64,000 bases of DNA from positions 304,258 through 368,257 of the forward strand of contig NZ_BOPA01000014.1 of the NCBI RefSeq assembly GCF_016863515.1. The letters are read 5' to 3'. The first letter of the stretch is position 1; every line of letters begins with the position of its first letter. The notes beneath the pieces are model-generated. The model did no database searches. It saw only the letters and a program-made list of their open reading frames with translations, and was not told where the DNA came from. Shown here piece by piece: positions 44,101 through 52,906 of this stretch. This DNA is from Micromonospora gifhornensis (GTDB lineage Bacteria > Actinomycetota > Actinomycetes > Mycobacteriales > Micromonosporaceae). The position numbers were made by a program, and so were the translations under genes.

Positions 44101-44816
44101 CGGCGGGGCTCCCAGCGGAAGAGTCGGGTGGCCAGGGCGACGGCGATGGCGACCCAGCCCAGGGTGGGTGCGAGCAGGAGCAGGGAGTCGGCCACGGCGG
44201 TACCGCCGTTCCAGGCGTTCATTGTCAGTTCGGTGGCCGCGCCGCCGGGGAGCAGCCGCTTGAGCAGGGTGAGTTCCTCGGTGCCGGTGATGCCGACCCA
44301 GCTGGCCACGGCGATGACGCCGAGGGTGACGGGCAGGGTGGTGACCTGGGCGTGCTCGGGTGAGTTGGTCAGTCCGGCCGTGGCCAGGGCCAGACCGATC
44401 ATCATCGCCAGGGTGGCGACGGTCGCCAGCACGAGCAGGGCGATGTTCGTCGGTTCACCGGCGACCATGGCCAGTGCGGTCATGATCGCGGACACCTGCA
44501 CCACCGCGATCGCGGTGGGGGGCAGCAGCAGACCGGCGAGGATGGTGGAGTCGGCGGCGGCGGTGGACCGCAGTCGTTTCAGGAAGAGGTTCTGCCGCCG
44601 CGACGCGAGGGTGGTGACGGCGGTGGCGTAGAGCCCGAACGCGGCCACGGTGAACATCACGATCGCCGCGATGTAGCCGAGACTGCCGAGGTCGGCGAAG
44701 GTCTCGTGCTGGCGGACGAACAGGGCGGAGACGGCCACCGGGACGATGAGGCTGGTGACCAGCACCAACCGGTTACGGAAGATCTGGACCAGTTCGCTGG
44801 AGGCGATGGAGAACAC
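44097..44816 (-). CDS. ABC-2 type transporter permease
   Basis: A 239-aa membrane protein with six hydrophobic helices, typical of ABC-2 export permeases that move drugs, lipids or glycans. The sequence includes TVAAFGLYATAVTTLASRRQ and the RLRSTAAADS loop common in this family. It lies 21 bases after its ATPase partner on the minus strand. Substrate unknown. The divergent DesK/DesR-like pair suggests regulation by envelope stress or drug. Confidence 0.85.
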   Translation of the reverse strand: MFSIASSELVQIFRNRLVLVTSLIVPVAVSALFVRQHETFADLGSLGYIAAIVMFTVAAFGLYATAVTTLASRRQNLFLKRLRSTAAADSTILAGLLLPPTAIAVVQVSAIMTALAMVAGEPTNIALLVLATVATLAMMIGLALATAGLTNSPEHAQVTTLPVTLGVIAVASWVGITGTEELTLLKRLLPGGAATELTMNAWNGGTAVADSLLLLAPTLGWVAIAVALATRLFRWEPRR

Positions 44817-44837
44817 GGGGTTCCTTTCGAGGACGGG

Positions 44838-45737
44838 TCAGTTGCCGCGGTGGGATGCGGTGCCGAGGGTGCGGAACACGTCGTCGAGCCGGGTCGGTCC
44901 GGCTTCCAGGTCCGGCAGTTCCACCGCGTGCTCCTGTGCCCAGCCGAGCAGGAGATGCAGGTCCTTCTGCAGGTGGAACGTCTCGACCAGGGCCTTGCCG
45001 TCGCCGTCGACGACGGCCTGCAACGGCGGTCGCGGCGCTGATGGCGCAAGGGAGAAGCGGATGACGGCCGGCAGGGCGCGGGTCAGTTCAGACACCGTAC
45101 CTTCCCGGTGCAGCGTGCCCTGGTGCATCAGCCCGATCCGGTCCGCGCGCTGCTGGGCCTCCTCCAGGTAATGCGTGGTGAGCACGATGGTGGTGCCGTC
45201 CTCGCGGATCCGGTCCACGGTGGCCCAGAGGGCGTCGCGGGACTGGATGTCCAGGCCGGTGGTCGGCTCGTCGAGGAAGAGCACCTGCGGTGTGCCGTAG
45301 ACGGCGGTCGCGAAGTCCAGTCGACGCTTCTCCCCGCCGGACAGCTGGGACACGCGTCGTCCGGCCCGGCTGGTGAGGTCGACGAGGTCGAGGACCCGGT
45401 CGACGTCGTCGGTGCGTCGGGTCAGCCGGCCGATCAGGCGGACGGACTCACGGACCGTGAGGTCCGGGGAGAATCCGCTCTCCTGGAGCATGACGCCCAT
45501 CCGGGGGCGAACCGCCCGCCGGTCGCGAGGGCTGCGCCCGAGGACGCGTACGGTGCCGGAGGTCGGCGCCCGATGCCCCTCGATGATCTCCAACGTCGAG
45601 GTCTTCCCCGCTCCGTTGGTGCCCAGCAGTGCGTAGAGCTCCCCGTGCCGTACCTGGAAGGAGAGGTCCTTCACGGCGTGGAAGTCGCCGTAGGTGAGGT
45701 TCAGTCGGTCGACGTCGATGACAGGTGTGGTGGACAT
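44838..45737 (-). CDS. ABC transporter ATP-binding protein
   Basis: A 299-aa ATPase. Walker A GTNGAGKT, the ABC signature LSGGEKRR, Walker B VLFLDEPTTGLD, and the switch His in TTHYLEEA are present. It partners the 44097 permease to form an exporter. ATG 45737 (MSTTPVIDVDRLNL) is preferred over an upstream in-frame GTG/ATG at 45782 because homologues begin here. Divergent from the histidine kinase at 45845. Confidence 0.9.
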   Translation of the reverse strand: MSTTPVIDVDRLNLTYGDFHAVKDLSFQVRHGELYALLGTNGAGKTSTLEIIEGHRAPTSGTVRVLGRSPRDRRAVRPRMGVMLQESGFSPDLTVRESVRLIGRLTRRTDDVDRVLDLVDLTSRAGRRVSQLSGGEKRRLDFATAVYGTPQVLFLDEPTTGLDIQSRDALWATVDRIREDGTTIVLTTHYLEEAQQRADRIGLMHQGTLHREGTVSELTRALPAVIRFSLAPSAPRPPLQAVVDGDGKALVETFHLQKDLHLLLGWAQEHAVELPDLEAGPTRLDDVFRTLGTASHRGN

Positions 45738-45775
45738 GCATCCATGACAGCGCGGACCCGGCCGACCCGTCAGTG

Positions 45776-45802
45776 GCGTCATGTCATGAAGGGATATGAC
45801 GC
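45776..45802. promoter_or_regulatory. dyad between the ABC genes and the two-component genes
   Basis: GCGTCAT-N13-ATGACGC is a perfect 7-bp inverted repeat with 20-bp centre spacing (about two helical turns), in the 107-bp region between divergent start codons. Extra GTCAT copies overlap it. It is a probable binding site for the response regulator at 46999. Confidence 0.5.
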
Positions 45803-45844
45803 AGTGTCACTGGTCGTGGCCGATGATCGCGGAATACTGGGGCG

Positions 45845-47002
45845 GTGACCCCACGACCGCTGCGCTTGACGCAGTCGACGCAGGGGCGGCTGCGTCGACT
45901 CAACCTGGCGACGTCCCTACCGCTGATCGTCATCGCCGCGGTGGTCCTGCTGTACGTCGACGCGCACACCTGGTGGCACGCCGTCGTCCTGGCGCCCGGC
46001 GTGGTGGCAGCCGTGGTGGCCTTCGAACGGTGGACGGCCAACGACCTGGCCCGGGTCGTGCTTCCCTGCGTGCTCGTCGCGGGCGCGGTGTGGCCACTGG
46101 GTGTCCTGGTGACCGGCGGCAGCAACGCGTACTGGGGGATCTGCGCCGTGGGCTCTCTTGCGCTGCGTGAGGTCCGGCCGGGGCGGCGGGCGCTGGCGAT
46201 GGCCGCGCTGTTCGGCTACGTCGCCGTCGTCGGCGCGGCGCGACTGCTGGTGCAGCGCGACGACGTCCGCGATGTCCTGATCGCCTACGTGCTCACCCCC
46301 ACCGTCATCACCGTCCTGGTGACCGTCACGACGGTGCTGGGTGAGCGGTTCTACGACCTCATCCGGGAACTCGAACAGACCCGGGAACGCGAGGCGGAGC
46401 TGGCGGTCGTCCGGGAACGCGTCCGGTTCGCCAGCGACCTGCACGACATCCAGGGCCACACCCTGCACGTGGTCAAGTTGAAGATCGCACTGGCCCAGCG
46501 GCTGCTGCTGCGCGACAGCGACCGGGCGGCCAAGGAGTTGCGGGAGACGTACGCGCTGGTCAGCGACACCATCGCGCAGACCAAGGAACTCGCGTACGCG
46601 CAACGGCGGCTCAACCTGACCGCGGAGATCGAGAACGCGAAGAACCTGTTCGAAGCCGCCGGTATCCGGGTCCGGGTGACCCGGGAGGCCGAAGAAGACG
46701 CCCGGATCAGCGAACTGCTCGGCCAGGTGCTGCGGGAGACGACCACGAACATCCTGCGGCACGCCCAGGCCAGCCAGGTGCAGATCACCCTCTCCGAGGC
46801 AGGCATCACCATCGTCAACGACGGGGTGACCGCCACCACGAGCCCGGAGCTCAGAGGGCTGTCGGCGCTGAGGCAACGGTTGGCAGCCGACGGCGGAGAA
46901 CTCACCGTGGAACAGCAGGACGAGCAGTTCCGGACGGCCGCGGTCTTCCCGCCCTCCCGCGCCGACCCGGCCCCGGCGACCGCGCAGACGGAGCGCCGAT
47001 GA
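45845..47002 (+). CDS. DesK-type sensor histidine kinase
   Basis: A 385-aa kinase with four to six N-terminal transmembrane helices, a coiled-coil linker (ELEQTREREAELAVVRERVR), and the HisKA_3 box FASDLHDIQGH, with phospho-acceptor His200. The HATPase N-box reads RETTTNILRHA. DesK-like kinases sense membrane state. GTG 45845 is used. Coupled to the response regulator by ATGA overlap. Confidence 0.85.
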   Translation: MTPRPLRLTQSTQGRLRRLNLATSLPLIVIAAVVLLYVDAHTWWHAVVLAPGVVAAVVAFERWTANDLARVVLPCVLVAGAVWPLGVLVTGGSNAYWGICAVGSLALREVRPGRRALAMAALFGYVAVVGAARLLVQRDDVRDVLIAYVLTPTVITVLVTVTTVLGERFYDLIRELEQTREREAELAVVRERVRFASDLHDIQGHTLHVVKLKIALAQRLLLRDSDRAAKELRETYALVSDTIAQTKELAYAQRRLNLTAEIENAKNLFEAAGIRVRVTREAEEDARISELLGQVLRETTTNILRHAQASQVQITLSEAGITIVNDGVTATTSPELRGLSALRQRLAADGGELTVEQQDEQFRTAAVFPPSRADPAPATAQTERR

Positions 47003-47601
47003 CGACGATCGTGCTCGCCGACGACGAGGTGCTGCTCCGTACGGCCCTGGCCGCGCTGCTGCCCATCGAAGGCGACATCACCGTCCTCGCCGAGGCGTCC
47101 GACGGTCGCAGCGCCGTCGCCGCCACCCTGCAGCACCGCCCCGACGTGCTGGTCATCGACCTGGAGATGCCCGGCGTGGACGGGCTCGGCGCGGTCGCCG
47201 AGATCCGCCAAACGCTGCCGGAGCAGGTGATCCTCATGCTGACCCGGCACGCCCGACCGGGCGTGCTGCGCAAGGCGTTGAAGCTCGGCGTCCAGGGCTT
47301 CGTCAGCAAGTCCGCCGAACCGGCCCACATCACCTCGGTCATCGCCGCCCTGCACACGGGCAGACGTTGGATCGACCCGGACGTGTCCGCGCGCGCCGTC
47401 ACCGAGGACAACCCGCTCACCGACCGCGAAGCCGACGTGCTGCGGGTCACCGGCGAGGGCTACTCGGTCACCGACATCGCCGCGCGGCTGCACCTCGCCC
47501 CCGGCACCGTACGCAACTATCTCTCCAACGCCATGCGCAAGACCCAGACCCGGACCCGCCACGAAGCGGCGCGCTACGCCCGCGAACACGACTGGCTGTG
47601 A
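46999..47601 (+). CDS. NarL/DesR-type response regulator
   Basis: A 200-aa regulator with receiver motifs IVLADDE and VLVIDLEMPG (phospho-Asp), a Lys in FVSKSAE, and a C-terminal LuxR HTH (PLTDREADVLRVTGEGYSVTDIAARLHLAPGTV). Likely activates or represses the divergent ABC exporter through the dyad at 45776-45802. Confidence 0.9.
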   Translation: MTTIVLADDEVLLRTALAALLPIEGDITVLAEASDGRSAVAATLQHRPDVLVIDLEMPGVDGLGAVAEIRQTLPEQVILMLTRHARPGVLRKALKLGVQGFVSKSAEPAHITSVIAALHTGRRWIDPDVSARAVTEDNPLTDREADVLRVTGEGYSVTDIAARLHLAPGTVRNYLSNAMRKTQTRTRHEAARYAREHDWL

Positions 47602-47697
47602 ACATGGCGATCAGGGGTCGCGACCACCATCATGGACATTCGCGCCGAGGCCCGCTCGGGTGGACAACTCGCCCGGAAGACAACAGGAGGACACGTG

Positions 47698-48003
47698 ATG
47701 GTCGTAGTGACGGACGTTCCCGAGGCCAAGCGGTACGAGGCCCGGGTCGATGGGGAGTCCGAGGTCGCGGGCGTCGCGGAGTACATCCGTACCGCGGAAC
47801 TCGTCGCGTTCGTCCACACCGAGGTGTCGCCGAAGTACGAGGGCAAAGGAGTCGGGGCGGCTCTGGCCCGAGCGGCCCTGGACGAGGCGCGTGCCGCGAA
47901 CCTGCGGGTTCTGGCCACCTGCCCGTTCATCGCGGGGTGGATCGACCGTCACCCCGAGTACCAGGACCTGCTGTACCAGGCCCGCAGCAGAGTCAGCGAC
48001 TGA
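47698..48003 (+). CDS. small GNAT-like N-acetyltransferase
   Basis: A 101-aa protein of the YidJ/COG2388-type GNAT group. FVHTEVSPKYEGKGVGAALARAALDEARA contains the acetyl-CoA loop (GKGVGAAL in place of Q/RxxGxG/A). AGG AGG lies seven bases before ATG 47698; GTG 47695 is a close alternative. The group acetylates small amines or protein N-termini; substrate unknown. It is the gene upstream of the tRNA-like element. Confidence 0.85.
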   Translation: MVVVTDVPEAKRYEARVDGESEVAGVAEYIRTAELVAFVHTEVSPKYEGKGVGAALARAALDEARAANLRVLATCPFIAGWIDRHPEYQDLLYQARSRVSD

Positions 48004-48038
48004 GCAGATCTCGGGTGCGTGCGCGGGGGTGAACTCCG

Positions 48039-48044
48039 TAGAGT
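48039..48044 (+). promoter_or_regulatory. -10 element before the tRNA-like gene
   Basis: TAGAGT lies 10 bases upstream of the tRNA-like element start (48055), appropriate for transcription starting within or just before the element. A clear -35 is not visible. Confidence 0.4.
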
Positions 48045-48054
48045 CTCGCGGCAT

Positions 48055-48126
48055 CAGCGTGTAGCTCAGTAGCAGAGCACCGGGCTTGCATCCCGGAGGG
48101 CGCGGGGGCGGAGCCCGCCACGCTGG
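48055..48126 (+). tRNA. tRNA-like element, anticodon TGC, with aberrant loops
   Basis: The sequence folds as a tRNA cloverleaf. Acceptor CAGCGTG (48055-48061) pairs perfectly with CACGCTG (48119-48125), with U8 A9 next. The D-stem is GCTC/GAGC, the anticodon stem is CCGGG/CCCGG with loop CTTGCAT, the variable region is AGGGC and the T-stem is GCGGG/CCCGC. The T-loop is GGCGGAG instead of TTCRANY, and the D-loop is AGTAGCA without GG. There is no CCA and no G3:U70 identity pair (it is G3-C70). It ends one base before the GTG at 48128. Not a normal tRNA-Ala; possibly a tRNA-derived regulatory RNA or guide. Confidence 0.75.
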
Positions 48127-48127
48127 C

Positions 48128-50404
48128 GTGAGCGACAACGACATCAGCGTCGGCGTGGGCTTTCCCCTGGGCCAGCTCGCGCGTGCCCTGACCACCGCCG
48201 GGACGCATGAGGATCCGACCACCCGGCAGCGGGCGGAGCTGCGGGTACGCCGCTGGCAGCAGGTCGTGGACGGAATGGCCGCAGGAACGCTGGACATCGG
48301 TTCGCGTACCCCGGTGCGGGGCCTGCCGGCGTGGGTGACGCCGGAGGTGGCCCACGGCGGCTTCGCGACCGGAACGCCGGCCGCCGGCGGTGCGCTGCGC
48401 CCGGACGAGACCGACCGGGCACGGCGCCTCGGCCTGCCGGCCGAGCGTCGGGCCCTGTTCTGGTCCTGGCTGACCGACGCGGGCCTGGTGGAACTGGGGG
48501 AGCTGCGCGACAGCGGCCGCTACCGGGTCCAGTACGCGGAGGAGGCGGCGCTGCCGGTGGTGGCGTGGTTGCTGCGCGCCGGCGAGCGCGACGCCGCCGT
48601 GAACCTGCTGGAGGAGATCGCACCGTACGCCGACCGGCTGCGCTTCACCCCGGGCCCGAACGATGAGCCTGCCGTCGACCCGGACGTCGTCTACCGGCAG
48701 ACGGCCGGTGAGGTGCGCCGGGTGCTGGAGCAGCGGCAACCGAACGCGCAGATCGAAACGATGCGCGAGGCGCTGACGGTGTGGAACCCGTTCGCCGACG
48801 AGTTGCTGACGCTGTGGTGCGAGACCGTCGTCGACGGCCGGGTCGACGCGGTGACGCCTGACGACTGGCTGCCGCGCGCCGCTGAGCTGCTGGCCCGCTA
48901 CCGGCACCTCGCCGCCGCGCATCCGCGCTGCGGTAGGCATCGCCACCGCAAGGGCAGCATCGGTGTGCTGCGCACCGGGGTGGAGCGACGGGTGGCCGGA
49001 GCCCAGCTGACGCCGCGCGAGCGTGGCCTGGTCCAGAGCGTGGTGGAGGCGATGCTGCGCAAGCGCGGCCGTCCGGGCAGCCCGGAGCACACGGCGTTGC
49101 GGGAGCAGCAGGCCCGCGAGGCGGCGCTGCCCCGCCACCATCAGCTCGCGCAGCTGGTGGCCGCCCGACTGGCCGCCCTGCCGCAGGACGTCGGGATCCA
49201 CGACGTCGACCACGTGCTGCGCCCGGTCGACGCCGACGAAACCCACCAGGCGGGTGTGGTGGCGGGCTGGCCGGCACCGGAGCCGGTCGCGCGGGTGGTG
49301 GCCCGCGCTACCGCCGCAACCCTGGAGCAGTTGATCGACCGTGGTGTGATCGCCTCGGCGGAGGAGTTGGCCCGGCTCACCCCGCGGTTGGCGGCGGCGA
49401 CCGCGGCTTCGGCGTACCCCGATCCGGCCCTGCGCATCCTGATGGACGCCACCTACCGTGCCTTCCGCGCTCGCCGTTCGCTGCTGCTGCTGAACCTGGA
49501 GCATCAGGTACGCCTGGCCGAGCTGCCCTGGGTGCGGGCGGTGGCGTCGGCCCGGACCGACACCAGCGACACCCGCGATCAGGCCCGTCGCACCCTGGCC
49601 CGAGTGGCGTCGGCGGCGGTGACCGGATTCCCGGCCACAGTGCTGCCCAACCCGCTCGTCAAGGAGCTGTCGACGCTGTCGACGCAGGCGGGCCTGCCGC
49701 TGCCGTGGGTCGAGGAACTCGCTGCCGACATCTTCATGGGCACGTTCTCGGCCAAGTTCCTCCAGGCCGCCACGCTCGCCGGTCGGCGGCTCGCGGGCAG
49801 CCTGTACGCGCGGTACTACGACATCGACTACCAGGCGATCGCCGCGGTCGACGACACCCGTCGACGGCTGATCCGGCGGACCCGGACCTCGAACACATTC
49901 GACGAACTCTGCCGCGATCGGGCCGGTGCGACCGGCAAGCGGTCGTGGTTCCCGGTGGCGGCCAACGGGACGATCATCGAACAGGCGCAGATCCTGACCA
50001 CGCACAACCTGGCCACGATCGTCGAACTCGGCATCGACCTGCCCGCGATCGACCTGGCGAAGCAGTGCCTGGACGCCGTGCTGCGGCTGACCGCACGCCT
50101 GCACCACAACCCTCGTCCGCTGGGCACCGTCAAGAACACCGCGTACGCCTGGCGGCAGATGGTGTTCTTCCTGGCGCTGTCCACCGGTGAGGAGCAGACG
50201 GCCTTCCTGTCCCACGCCGCGCAGCGACTGGCCGCCCAGCCCGACCACGTGCGGACCCGGCTCGCGCCGGCCGTGACCGGGCTCGGGCACATCGTCGGCG
50301 GCGGGACCTTCGATTCGGACGGTCGGGCCGGTACGGGCCGACGACTGCTCGGCTGGACCACAGGGGAGCACTGGATCCTCGACCCGTCTCCCGAGGTCGG
50401 CTAG
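48128..50404 (+). CDS. 758-aa conserved protein abutting the tRNA-like element
   Basis: GTG 48128 is directly after the tRNA-like sequence. The protein is Ala-rich and helical throughout with no membrane segments. Distinctive segments: ARALTTAGTHEDPTTRQRAE and RVRRWQQVVDGMAAGTLDIGSRTPVRG at the start, then GTIIEQAQILTTHNLATIV and NTAYAWRQMVFFLAL near the end. I recall similar large proteins in other actinobacteria but no known function. The tRNA-like element occupies its 5'-UTR, so expression or activity may be tied to it. No ribosome site other than the T-stem/T-loop purine stretch is seen. Confidence 0.7.
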   Translation: MSDNDISVGVGFPLGQLARALTTAGTHEDPTTRQRAELRVRRWQQVVDGMAAGTLDIGSRTPVRGLPAWVTPEVAHGGFATGTPAAGGALRPDETDRARRLGLPAERRALFWSWLTDAGLVELGELRDSGRYRVQYAEEAALPVVAWLLRAGERDAAVNLLEEIAPYADRLRFTPGPNDEPAVDPDVVYRQTAGEVRRVLEQRQPNAQIETMREALTVWNPFADELLTLWCETVVDGRVDAVTPDDWLPRAAELLARYRHLAAAHPRCGRHRHRKGSIGVLRTGVERRVAGAQLTPRERGLVQSVVEAMLRKRGRPGSPEHTALREQQAREAALPRHHQLAQLVAARLAALPQDVGIHDVDHVLRPVDADETHQAGVVAGWPAPEPVARVVARATAATLEQLIDRGVIASAEELARLTPRLAAATAASAYPDPALRILMDATYRAFRARRSLLLLNLEHQVRLAELPWVRAVASARTDTSDTRDQARRTLARVASAAVTGFPATVLPNPLVKELSTLSTQAGLPLPWVEELAADIFMGTFSAKFLQAATLAGRRLAGSLYARYYDIDYQAIAAVDDTRRRLIRRTRTSNTFDELCRDRAGATGKRSWFPVAANGTIIEQAQILTTHNLATIVELGIDLPAIDLAKQCLDAVLRLTARLHHNPRPLGTVKNTAYAWRQMVFFLALSTGEEQTAFLSHAAQRLAAQPDHVRTRLAPAVTGLGHIVGGGTFDSDGRAGTGRRLLGWTTGEHWILDPSPEVG

Positions 50405-50503
50405 CCGCGGCCACCGCCTGATCGTGTCCGTGGCCATTGGCCTGATCCGTCGCATTTGCCTACCACCACCGGCCGCGCCGCCAAGTTTTACCAGGTCAGC
50501 CCC

Positions 50504-50533
50504 TTGACCATCGCCAGACCGCCCGCCTATGTT
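50504..50533 (+). promoter_or_regulatory. promoter of the GntR gene
   Basis: TTGACC (50504-50509) and TATGTT (50528-50533) are separated by 18 bases, a good sigma-70 promoter. The operator dyad begins at the next base, so repressor binding would cover the transcription start. Confidence 0.65.
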
Positions 50534-50567
50534 CAGTGATGTCTACAGACCAACGAAGACATCACTG
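50534..50567. promoter_or_regulatory. operator dyad for the GntR regulator
   Basis: CAGTGATGTCT-N12-AGACATCACTG is a perfect 11-bp inverted repeat. It also contains GTCTACAGAC, a GTCT-type palindrome of the GntR/HutC kind. Immediately downstream of the -10. Probable autoregulatory site. Confidence 0.6.
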
Positions 50568-50586
50568 GACAAGCGAGGAGTGGGCG

Positions 50587-51369
50587 GTGGCCACGGCTCA
50601 GGAACTCACCCCTGCCGCGATCAGGGCGCTCACCCGAGAGGTCTCCGCGGCCGAGGCCGAGGCCCTGCACGAGCAGATCTCGCAGCTGATGCGGCAGCGC
50701 ATCGAGTCGGGCGAGTGGCCGGAGCACCTGAAGTTGCCGGCGGAGCCGGAGCTGGCGGGCGCGCTGAACGTCTCGCGGGGCACCGTCCGGCGGGCGATCC
50801 GGACCCTGATCGAGGCCGGCCTGCTCAAGCAGACCCGCGGCAAGGGCACCTTCGTACGCGGACAGATGCTGGAGCAGGAGTTCGCCCAGGAACTGATTTC
50901 CACGGCGCAGAGCCTGGACCGGGAGGGCGTGGAGTACCAGACCCAGGTGCTGTCCGCCCGGGTCATCCAGGCGCCGAGCCACATCGCCGCCCACCTCGGC
51001 CTGCCCGCTGACGACCTCAGCGTGCTGGCCATCCGGCGGACCCGATCGGTCGCCGGTGAGGTGGTCTACCTGCTGGACAACTACCTGCCCACCGTCCTGT
51101 GCCCGGACCTGTCCCCGCAGGTCCTGCAGGACCGGTCGCTGTTCGGCGTGCTCGAACACGACTACGGCGTGACCGTCGAATCCGTCCGGCGGACCTTCTC
51201 CGCCATCCTCCCCGACGACGACGTCAGTGCCGCGATGTCACTGCGCCCGGGCGTGCCCCTGCTCTACCTCGAACAGATCTCGTACCAGGCCAACGGGAAC
51301 TCCGTCGAATACTCCGACGTGTGGGTACGCGGAGACCGCGTACGAATCTCCTCCTGGATCAAGCGGTAG
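50587..51369 (+). CDS. GntR/HutC-family transcriptional regulator
   Basis: A 260-aa repressor with an N-terminal winged helix (LHEQISQLMRQRIESGEW; ALNVSRGTVRRAIRTLIEAGLLKQTRGKGTFV) and a C-terminal UTRA ligand-binding domain. GTG 50587 has GAGGAG six to eight bases upstream; starting at ATG 50536 would place the operator inside the coding region. It heads the sugar operon, likely sensing a phosphorylated intermediate. Confidence 0.88.
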   Translation: MATAQELTPAAIRALTREVSAAEAEALHEQISQLMRQRIESGEWPEHLKLPAEPELAGALNVSRGTVRRAIRTLIEAGLLKQTRGKGTFVRGQMLEQEFAQELISTAQSLDREGVEYQTQVLSARVIQAPSHIAAHLGLPADDLSVLAIRRTRSVAGEVVYLLDNYLPTVLCPDLSPQVLQDRSLFGVLEHDYGVTVESVRRTFSAILPDDDVSAAMSLRPGVPLLYLEQISYQANGNSVEYSDVWVRGDRVRISSWIKR

Positions 51370-51474
51370 GCCCCCGCCTGCCACCTTCCCCCTCCCGCTC
51401 CACACCCCCCACCCCCACGCGTACCGACGGTGGCCGACCACCGCCGTCGATACGTGCTGTCAACAGGAGACATC

Positions 51475-52851
51475 ATGCGACACGAGGCTTCATTCAGGCT
51501 GTCCCGCCGTGGCTTGTTGACCAGCGCCCTCGGCGTCGGCGGCGCACTGGCCCTCGGCGCCTGCGCCTCCCGCGAGGGCGACACAGGCACCCCGAGCGCC
51601 ACCACAGGCACCCAGACACTCGGCGCGTCCGACATGCAATGGGACCGCTTCAAGGGCGAGACCCTCAACCTCCTGCTCTGCGAGCACTGGTGGACCTCCG
51701 CGGTCAGCAAGCGATTCCCGGAATTCGAGGCCCTGACCGGGATGAAGATCAAGGCCAACACCCTGTCCGAGGACAGCTACTACCAGCAGGCCCTGGTGGC
51801 CCTCTCCTCCGGCGCCACCACGTACGACGCGCTGATGGTCGGCAACCTGCAGGCCGGGCAGTACATGAACGCCGGATGGTTGGAACCGCTGGACAGCTAC
51901 TTCGGCGGCAGTGGCCTGGTCAACGCCGACTGGTTCGACACCGACGACTTCTTCGCGCCGGCCCGCAAGGCCAGCAGCCTCAACGGTGAGTTGATGGCGC
52001 TGCCGCTGTCCGCGGAGGCCGGCGTCGTCATCTACCGCAAGGACCTCGCGGCCCAGGCCGGCGTCACCGCGTTCCCCACCCAGGAGAGCCTGGTCGACGC
52101 CAGCGCCAAACTCTCCGCCGCCATGGAACGCCCCTTCGCCGGCCGGGGCCGCCGCGGACTCGACATCGTGTGGACCTGGACGAACTACTTCCTTACCCAG
52201 GGCGGCGAGTTCTACAACGGCAACACCCCGACGGTGGACAGCCCCGAGGCGGTCGCCGCCACCGAGCTGTACGTGCAGCAGCTGCTCACCAAGTACGGCC
52301 CCAAGGGCGCGTCCAACATGAGCTGGCTGGAGGCCACCGGCAGCGTCAACGAGGGCCGGGCGGCCCTCTACACCGACGCCAGCGGCCTGCTGTCGGTCGT
52401 GCTGGACAAGAACAGCAGCAAGCACACCGACCAGATCGCCGTGTCCCGGTGGCCCGACAGCGCCGCCGCCAAGGCCGCCCCGAACTACTGGTACTGGATG
52501 GCCGGCATCCCCAAGGCGTCCCGCAAGAAGGAGCAGGCCGCCCTCTTCTACGCCTGGGCGATGAGCAAGGAGACCGCCACCTCGGTCAGCGCCGAGTCGG
52601 GCAGCCCGTCGGCCCGCGAGTCGGTGTGGTCGAACGAGGACTTCCTCTCCTTCTACCCCGGAGACATGTCGACCGAGATCGTCGCCAACCTCCAGGCCGT
52701 ACAGCCGGACCGGGTCCCGTACGCCCGGCCCACCTTCCCGAGCGAGGCCGACGCCCTCTCCCTCGAACTGATCAAGGTGCTGGTGGACGGCAAGGACCCG
52801 AAGCGTGCCATGGCCGACGCGGCTGCCGCGATGGCCCGAGCGGGCCGATGA
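51475..52851 (+). CDS. ABC sugar transporter substrate-binding lipoprotein
   Basis: A 458-aa extracellular binding protein, family 1. A Tat/lipoprotein signal is visible: LSRRGLLTSALG then LALGAC with the lipobox Cys near residue 31. The mature part shows bacterial extracellular solute-binding features (ALMVGNLQAGQYMNAGWLEPL; GRAALYTDASG). ATG 51475 has AGGAGA four bases upstream. Works with the two permeases that follow; the ATPase is not encoded here and may be a shared MsiK-type protein, as in many actinomycetes. Confidence 0.9.
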   Translation: MRHEASFRLSRRGLLTSALGVGGALALGACASREGDTGTPSATTGTQTLGASDMQWDRFKGETLNLLLCEHWWTSAVSKRFPEFEALTGMKIKANTLSEDSYYQQALVALSSGATTYDALMVGNLQAGQYMNAGWLEPLDSYFGGSGLVNADWFDTDDFFAPARKASSLNGELMALPLSAEAGVVIYRKDLAAQAGVTAFPTQESLVDASAKLSAAMERPFAGRGRRGLDIVWTWTNYFLTQGGEFYNGNTPTVDSPEAVAATELYVQQLLTKYGPKGASNMSWLEATGSVNEGRAALYTDASGLLSVVLDKNSSKHTDQIAVSRWPDSAAAKAAPNYWYWMAGIPKASRKKEQAALFYAWAMSKETATSVSAESGSPSARESVWSNEDFLSFYPGDMSTEIVANLQAVQPDRVPYARPTFPSEADALSLELIKVLVDGKDPKRAMADAAAAMARAGR

Positions 52852-52906
52852 GTCCCCGTCCCGCCGGCCCGACCGGCCGGCGTCGTCCACGCCGAACGAG
52901 GTTGTG

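Noticed and set aside
48055..48126. Ordinary tRNA-Ala(TGC)
   Set aside because: T-loop lacks TTCRANY, D-loop lacks GG, no G3:U70 pair, no CCA, and it directly abuts a start codon.
47993..50455. 820-codon minus-strand frame covering the tRNA-like element and the 758-aa gene
   Set aside because: No recognisable protein pattern and opposite codon bias; the plus-strand frame has coherent helical sequence and a start directly after the tRNA-like element.
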